A stretch of 64,000 bases of DNA, taken from positions 124,001 to 188,000 of the forward strand of contig NZ_NEVN01000001.1 of NCBI RefSeq assembly GCF_002261475.1, read 5' to 3'. Both the position numbers and the translations under genes were made by a program. Origin of the DNA: Bordetella genomosp. 5. Lineage in GTDB: Bacteria; Pseudomonadota; Gammaproteobacteria; Burkholderiales; Burkholderiaceae_B. Numbering within the stretch: position 1 is the stretch's first letter; each line of letters starts with the position of its first letter. Below are positions 59,732 to 64,000 of the stretch, one piece after another. Below the pieces are notes generated by a model. It was not told where the DNA came from and searched no databases. It saw only the letters and a program-made list of their open reading frames with translations.

Positions 59732-61399
59732 ATGCAGACACGGAGTATTCGCATCAAGACCCTGGCCGCCGCCCTGGCCTTCACGGCCGCCGGCGCCGCG
59801 CTGAGCCTGCCCGGCATGGCCCGCGCGGAATCGGTATTGCGCATCGGCATGACCGCCGGCGATATCCCGCGCACGCTCGGGCAGCCCGACCAGGGCTTCG
59901 AGGGCAATCGCTTTACCGGCATTCCGATGTACGACGGCCTGACGCAATGGGATCTGTCCAAGCAGGACGCGCCGAGCGTGCTGATCCCCGCGCTGGCGCT
60001 CTCCTGGGAAGTGGACGCGGCGGACAAGACCAAGTGGGTATTCAAACTGCGCCCCGGCGTGACGTTCCATGACGGCTCGCCCTTCAACGCCGACGCGGTG
60101 GTCTGGAACGTGGGCAAGGTGCTCGACAAGAGCGCGCCGCAGTTCGATGCGAGCCAGGTCGGCGTGACGGCGTCGCGCATGCCGACGCTGGTCTCCGCGC
60201 GCAAGATCGACGATCTGACGGTCGAGCTCAAGACCTCGGAACCGGATTCGTTTTTGCCCATCAACCTGACCAATCTGTACATGGCCTCGCCCGCGCATTG
60301 GCAGAAGAAGCTGGCCGAGGTGCCGGCGGGTGTCACCGATGCCGCCGAGCGCTCGCAGAAGGCCTGGGCCGCGTTTGCGGCCGATGCGTCGGGCACCGGT
60401 CCTTTCAAGATGTCCAAGTTCACGCCGCGTGAGCGGCTGGAAATGGTCAAGAACGACAAGTACTGGGACGAGAAGCGGCGCCCGAAGATCGATCGCGTGG
60501 TGCTGCTGCCGCTGCCCGAGGCGAACGCGCGTACGGCCGCGCTCATCTCCGGTCAGGTCGACTGGATCGAGGCGCCCGCGCCGGACGCGTTCGACGCCAT
60601 CAAGTCGCGCGGCTTCGTCATCTACTCCAACGAACAGCCCCATGTGTGGCCGTGGCAGCTGTCGTTCAAGGAAGGCTCGCCCTGGCTCGACAAGCGCGTG
60701 CGTCACGCCGCCAACCTGTGCGTGAACCGTGGCGAGCTCAAGCAGCTGCTGGGCGGCATGATGGCCGAACCCAAGGGCACGGTGCCGCCGGGCCATCCGT
60801 GGTGGGGCAATCCCACGTTCGACATCAAGTACGACCCCGACACGGCGCGCAAGCTCATGACCGAGGCGGGCTATTCCAAGGCCAAGCCCATCAAGGTGAA
60901 GATCCAGACCTCCGCGTCCGGCTCGGGCCAGATGCAGCCGCTGCCGATGAACGAGTTCGTGCAGCAGAACCTGAAAGACTGCTTCTTCGATGTGAGCTTC
61001 GACGTCGTGGAGTGGAACACCCTCTTCACCAACTGGCGCAAGGGTGCCAAGGATCCCTCGGCCAACGGCAGCGATGCGATCAACGTGAGCTACGCCGCGA
61101 TGGATCCGTTCTTCGCGATGGTGCGCTTCGTGAGCACCAAGACCTTCCCGCCGGTTTCCAACAACTGGGGCTACTTCGGCAATGCCGAGATCGATGCGCT
61201 GATCACCACCGCGCGCACCACGTTCACGCCCGCCGAGCGTGATGCCGCGCTGGCGAAGCTGCATGCGCGCGTCGTGGAAGAGGCGCCGTTCGTGTGGATC
61301 GCGCACGACGTCGGTCCGCGTGCGATCTCGCCCAAGGTGAAGGGCGTGGTGCAGCCCAAGAGCTGGTTCATCGACATCGCCACGATGTCGGTGCAGTAA
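59732..61399 (+). CDS. ABC transporter substrate-binding protein, family 5 (peptide/opine/nickel type)
   Basis: A 555-residue periplasmic binding protein of the DppA/OppA cluster. Signal peptide residues 1-32 (GMARAES). Family-5 signatures: LRIGMTAGDIPRTLGQPDQGFEG at the N terminus, WVFKLRPGVTFHDGSPFNADAVVWNV, GTGPFKMSKFTPRERLEMVKND, and the C-terminal lobe. First gene of the operon with two permeases and an ATPase; sigma-54 control implies use under nitrogen limitation or activator signal. Ligand unknown; the neighbouring carbamoylase-type hydrolase hints at an amide or ureide. Confidence 0.94.
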   Translation: MQTRSIRIKTLAAALAFTAAGAALSLPGMARAESVLRIGMTAGDIPRTLGQPDQGFEGNRFTGIPMYDGLTQWDLSKQDAPSVLIPALALSWEVDAADKTKWVFKLRPGVTFHDGSPFNADAVVWNVGKVLDKSAPQFDASQVGVTASRMPTLVSARKIDDLTVELKTSEPDSFLPINLTNLYMASPAHWQKKLAEVPAGVTDAAERSQKAWAAFAADASGTGPFKMSKFTPRERLEMVKNDKYWDEKRRPKIDRVVLLPLPEANARTAALISGQVDWIEAPAPDAFDAIKSRGFVIYSNEQPHVWPWQLSFKEGSPWLDKRVRHAANLCVNRGELKQLLGGMMAEPKGTVPPGHPWWGNPTFDIKYDPDTARKLMTEAGYSKAKPIKVKIQTSASGSGQMQPLPMNEFVQQNLKDCFFDVSFDVVEWNTLFTNWRKGAKDPSANGSDAINVSYAAMDPFFAMVRFVSTKTFPPVSNNWGYFGNAEIDALITTARTTFTPAERDAALAKLHARVVEEAPFVWIAHDVGPRAISPKVKGVVQPKSWFIDIATMSVQ

Positions 61400-61455
61400 G
61401 CGGTCAACCCGCCGGCCGCGCGCGCCGCGGCCGGCGACAACCTGGGTGATGCTCC

Positions 61456-62409
61456 ATGCTCGGTTTCGTAATCCGGCGCGTCGTCTATGCCCTGCCCATC
61501 ATGGTCGGGGTGGCGTTGCTTTGTTTCCTGCTCATCCATCTGGCGCCGGGCGACCCGCTGGTGTCCATCCTGCCGCCGGACGCGTCGGCCGATCTGCAGC
61601 GCCAGCTCATGACGCTGTACGGCTTCGATCGGCCGCTGCCCGAGCAGTTTTTCGCCTGGGTTTGGCGCGCGCTGCAAGGCGATCTGGGCGTGTCGATCGC
61701 CACCGGGCGGCCCGTCGCGGCCGAGGTGTTCAATGCCGTCGGCAACACGTTGCGGCTCGCCTGTGTGGCGACCCTGCTGGGCTTTCTGGTGGGCGGCTTT
61801 CTTGGCTTTGTCGGCGGCTACTTCCGCAACTCGCTGATGGACCGCATCGCGTCGGTGGTGTCGGTGATCGGCGTGAGCGTGCCGCACTACTGGCTCGGCA
61901 TGGTGCTGGTGATCGTGTTCTCGACGCAGCTCATGTGGCTGCCGCCCACGGGCGCGGGGCCCGGCGCCTCGGGCGACTGGACCGCCGACTGGGCGCACCT
62001 GCGGCACATGATCCTGCCGGCCGTGACGATGTCGGTGATTCCGATGGGCATCATCGCGCGCACGGTGCGCGCGCTCGTGGCCGAGACGCTGTCGCAGGAG
62101 TTCGTCGTGGGCCTGCGCGCGCGCGGGCTGTCCGACCTCGGCGTGTTCCTGCATGTCGTGAAAAACTGCGCGCCCACGGCGCTCGCCGTGATGGGGCTGC
62201 AGCTGGGCTATCTGCTGGGCGGCTCGATCCTGATCGAGACCGTCTTCTCCTGGCCGGGCACGGGCTTTCTGCTGAACGCCGCGATCTTCCAGCGCGATCT
62301 GCCGCTGCTGCAGGGCACGATCCTGGTGCTGGCGCTGTTCTTCGTCGTGCTCAACCTGCTGGTCGACATCCTGCAAGGATTGTTCGACCCGCGTATCGAA
62401 CGGAGCTGA
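61456..62409 (+). CDS. ABC transporter permease (DppB-like)
   Basis: A 317-residue integral membrane permease. The DppB-type start reads LGFVIRRVVYALPIMVGVALLCFLLIHLAPGDPL; the EAA loop for contact with the ATPase is in VAETLSQEFVVGLRARGLSDLGVFLHVVKN. Six membrane helices. It is 56 bp after the binding protein and 4 bp before the second permease. Confidence 0.94.
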   Translation: MLGFVIRRVVYALPIMVGVALLCFLLIHLAPGDPLVSILPPDASADLQRQLMTLYGFDRPLPEQFFAWVWRALQGDLGVSIATGRPVAAEVFNAVGNTLRLACVATLLGFLVGGFLGFVGGYFRNSLMDRIASVVSVIGVSVPHYWLGMVLVIVFSTQLMWLPPTGAGPGASGDWTADWAHLRHMILPAVTMSVIPMGIIARTVRALVAETLSQEFVVGLRARGLSDLGVFLHVVKNCAPTALAVMGLQLGYLLGGSILIETVFSWPGTGFLLNAAIFQRDLPLLQGTILVLALFFVVLNLLVDILQGLFDPRIERS

Positions 62410-62413
62410 GGCC

Positions 62414-63310
62414 ATGACGCCGACCACCGTTACGCTCCCCGCCGCTTCGGCCGCCACGCCGGTCGTGCGCTCGCCGGGCTATTGGTCCAACGTGTTGCGG
62501 CGGCTGCGCCGTGATCCGGTCGCGCTCGGCGCGGGCGCCGTGATCCTGCTGCTGATCATCGTTGCCGTGCTGGCGCCGTGGATCACGCCGGCCGATCCGT
62601 TCCAGGCGTCGATGCTGCGGCGCCTGCGGCCCATCGGCACCGAGGGCTACCCGCTGGGCGCCGACGAGCTGGGTCGCGACATGTTGTCGCGCCTGATGCT
62701 GGGCGCGCGCCTGTCGCTGTTCATGGGCATCATCCCGGTGATCCTGGCGTTCGCGATCGGCAGCGCCATCGGCATCCTGGCGGGCTACGCCGGCGGGCTC
62801 ACCAACACCATCATCATGCGTGTGGTGGACGTGTTCTACGCGTTCCCTTCCGTGCTGCTGGCGATCGCGCTGTCAGGCACGCTCGGCGCGGGCATCTTCA
62901 ATGCCATCGTCTCGCTCACCATCGTGTTCATTCCGCAGATCGTGCGCGTGGCCGAGAGCGTGACGACGCAGGTGCGGCGCAGCGACTACGTCGACGCGGC
63001 CCGGGCCTCGGGCGCGGGTCCGGTCACCATCGTGCGCGCGCATGTGCTCTCCAACGTGCTGGGCCCGATCTTCGTCTACGCCACGAGCCTGATTTCGGTA
63101 TCGATGATCCTGGCCTCGGGCCTGTCGTTCCTGGGCCTGGGCGTGCGGCCGCCGGAGCCCGAATGGGGCCTCATGCTCAACACCCTGCGCACCGCGATCT
63201 ATACCCAGCCCTGGGTGGCGGCGCTGCCGGGCGTGATGATCTTCGTGACCTCGATGTCGTTCAACCTCTTGTCCGACGGTCTGCGCAACGCCATGGAGGT
63301 GAAGGAATGA
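62414..63310 (+). CDS. ABC transporter permease (DppC-like)
   Basis: A 298-residue permease of the DppC class. The N-terminal segment PVALGAGAVILLLIIVAVLAPWITPADPFQ is typical, as is YPLGADELGRDMLSRLMLGARLSLFMG. The EAA loop is in QVRRSDYVDAARASGAGPVTIVRAHVLSN. It overlaps the ATPase gene by four bases (ATGA). Confidence 0.94.
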   Translation: MTPTTVTLPAASAATPVVRSPGYWSNVLRRLRRDPVALGAGAVILLLIIVAVLAPWITPADPFQASMLRRLRPIGTEGYPLGADELGRDMLSRLMLGARLSLFMGIIPVILAFAIGSAIGILAGYAGGLTNTIIMRVVDVFYAFPSVLLAIALSGTLGAGIFNAIVSLTIVFIPQIVRVAESVTTQVRRSDYVDAARASGAGPVTIVRAHVLSNVLGPIFVYATSLISVSMILASGLSFLGLGVRPPEPEWGLMLNTLRTAIYTQPWVAALPGVMIFVTSMSFNLLSDGLRNAMEVKE

Positions 63311-64000
63311 ATGCCGTCGCGATGCCTGTTCATGCCGACCTGGGTGGCCCGGCCCAGCCTTTGTTGCGCGCGCAAGGACTCGTCAAACACTTCCCGCTCA
63401 AGCGCGATCCGCTGTTGCGGCGCCAGGGCGGCAACGCCGTGCGTGCGGTCGACGGCGTGGACTTCGAAATCCGCAAGGGCGAGACGCTCGGCGTGGTGGG
63501 CGAGTCCGGCTGCGGCAAGTCGACCACCGCGCGTCTGGTGATGCAGCTCATTCTGCAGGACCAGGGTGAGCTGGTGTTCGACGGCGTGGGCGTGGGCACG
63601 CGGGCCCTGAGCCTGCGCGAGTTCCGGCGCCAGACGCAGATGGTGTTTCAGGACAGCTATTCGTCGCTCAATCCGCGCATGACCATCGAGGACTCCGTGG
63701 CCTTCGGTCCGCTGGTGCACGGAACCTCGCGGCGCGACGCGGTGGCCGGCGCCCGCGACCTGCTGGCGCGGGTGGGCCTGGACCCGGCGCGCTTCGCCGG
63801 CCGCTATCCGCACGAGCTCTCGGGCGGCCAGCGTCAGCGCGTGAACATCGCGCGCGCGCTGGCGCTGCGCCCACGCCTGGTGATACTCGACGAGGCCGTC
63901 TCCGCGCTGGACAAATCGGTCGAGGCCCAGGTGCTCAACCTGCTGCTCGACCTGAAGGCCGACTTCGGCCTGACCTATATGTTCATCAGCCACGACCTGA
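63307..64000 (+). CDS. ABC transporter ATP-binding protein, DppF/OppF-like (partial at right edge)
   Basis: The first 231 codons of an ATPase; the gene continues beyond the window. Walker A GESGCGKST, Q-loop VFQDSYSSLNPRMT, signature LSGGQRQRVNIARAL and Walker B LVILDEAVSALD are present, and the switch His in FISHDL is the last visible segment. The DPLLRRQGGNAVRAVDGVDFEI N terminus is of the DppF/OppF type, which usually pairs with DppD. ATG overlaps the DppC stop. Confidence 0.94.
   Translation, partial: MNAVAMPVHADLGGPAQPLLRAQGLVKHFPLKRDPLLRRQGGNAVRAVDGVDFEIRKGETLGVVGESGCGKSTTARLVMQLILQDQGELVFDGVGVGTRALSLREFRRQTQMVFQDSYSSLNPRMTIEDSVAFGPLVHGTSRRDAVAGARDLLARVGLDPARFAGRYPHELSGGQRQRVNIARALALRPRLVILDEAVSALDKSVEAQVLNLLLDLKADFGLTYMFISHDL

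Overview
The window is a GC-rich (roughly two-thirds G+C), gene-dense chromosomal stretch of a betaproteobacterium, most likely Burkholderiales, family Alcaligenaceae (the Bordetella / Achromobacter / Pigmentiphaga neighbourhood). The main reasons are two orphan tripartite-tricarboxylate-transporter (Bug) binding proteins, many small catabolic cassettes each with its own GntR, IclR, LysR, AraC or sigma-54 regulator, and the block mltA-apaG | rpe-gph-trpEGDC, which is a familiar order in that group. I saw no rRNA, tRNA, CRISPR, insertion sequence, integrase or prophage genes.

Layout. 0-1.8 kb: a secreted hypothetical protein, a small helix-turn-type protein and a YaiI-family protein. 1.8-8.9 kb: a GntR regulator divergent from a cassette with a Bug receptor, two enolase-superfamily enzymes, an FAH-family hydrolase and a 2-hydroxyacid dehydrogenase, facing a second Bug receptor. 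8.9-14.4 kb: a CoA module (class III CoA-transferase, FAS1/MaoC-like hydratase, acyl-CoA ligase) divergent from an IclR regulator and a PaaI-type thioesterase, with a perfect palindrome between them. 14.4-18.5 kb: a DUF3606 microprotein and bifunctional PutA. 18.7-23 kb: an amidohydrolase-MFS-GAF operon divergent from a LysR regulator. 23-25.3 kb: ferritin-like protein, manganese catalase and small proteins, probably stress related. 25.3-30.8 kb: a LysR-controlled pair of exported proteins (cupin, carboxymuconolactone decarboxylase-like), then an opine-dehydrogenase-like / 3-hydroxyacyl-CoA dehydrogenase pair with an AraC regulator. 31-41.7 kb: three transporters (Spinster-type MFS, ProP-like MHS, TauE/SafE), a third enolase-superfamily enzyme with its LysR, a P450, a spermidine-synthase-fold protein and a chemoreceptor.

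41.8-53.7 kb is core genome: ttcA, a D-2-hydroxyacid dehydrogenase, dsbC, a UbiH-family hydroxylase, mltA and apaG on the minus strand, and rpe, gph and trpEGDC on the plus strand. A Trp-rich leader peptide and an attenuator lie in front of trpE. 53.7-57.9 kb: an AcoR-like sigma-54 activator facing an aldehyde dehydrogenase and a DUF779 protein, with a sigma-54 promoter and an upstream inverted repeat. 58.1-64 kb: an amidase/hydantoinase-type hydrolase and a peptide/opine-type ABC transporter running off the right edge. The transporter is preceded by a consensus-perfect sigma-54 promoter and two NtrC-like boxes, so it is probably part of a nitrogen-scavenging response.

The most informative observations are the NtrC/sigma-54 control region at 59.43-59.61 kb, the trp attenuator at 49.4-49.6 kb, the uncharacterised acid-sugar-type cassette at 1.8-8.9 kb, the CoA module with its 18-bp palindrome, and the exported cupin/CMD pair with a perfect LysR operator. 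No wholly new defence or mobile system was found. The novelty lies in the unassigned substrates of these catabolic modules and their cis-regulation.
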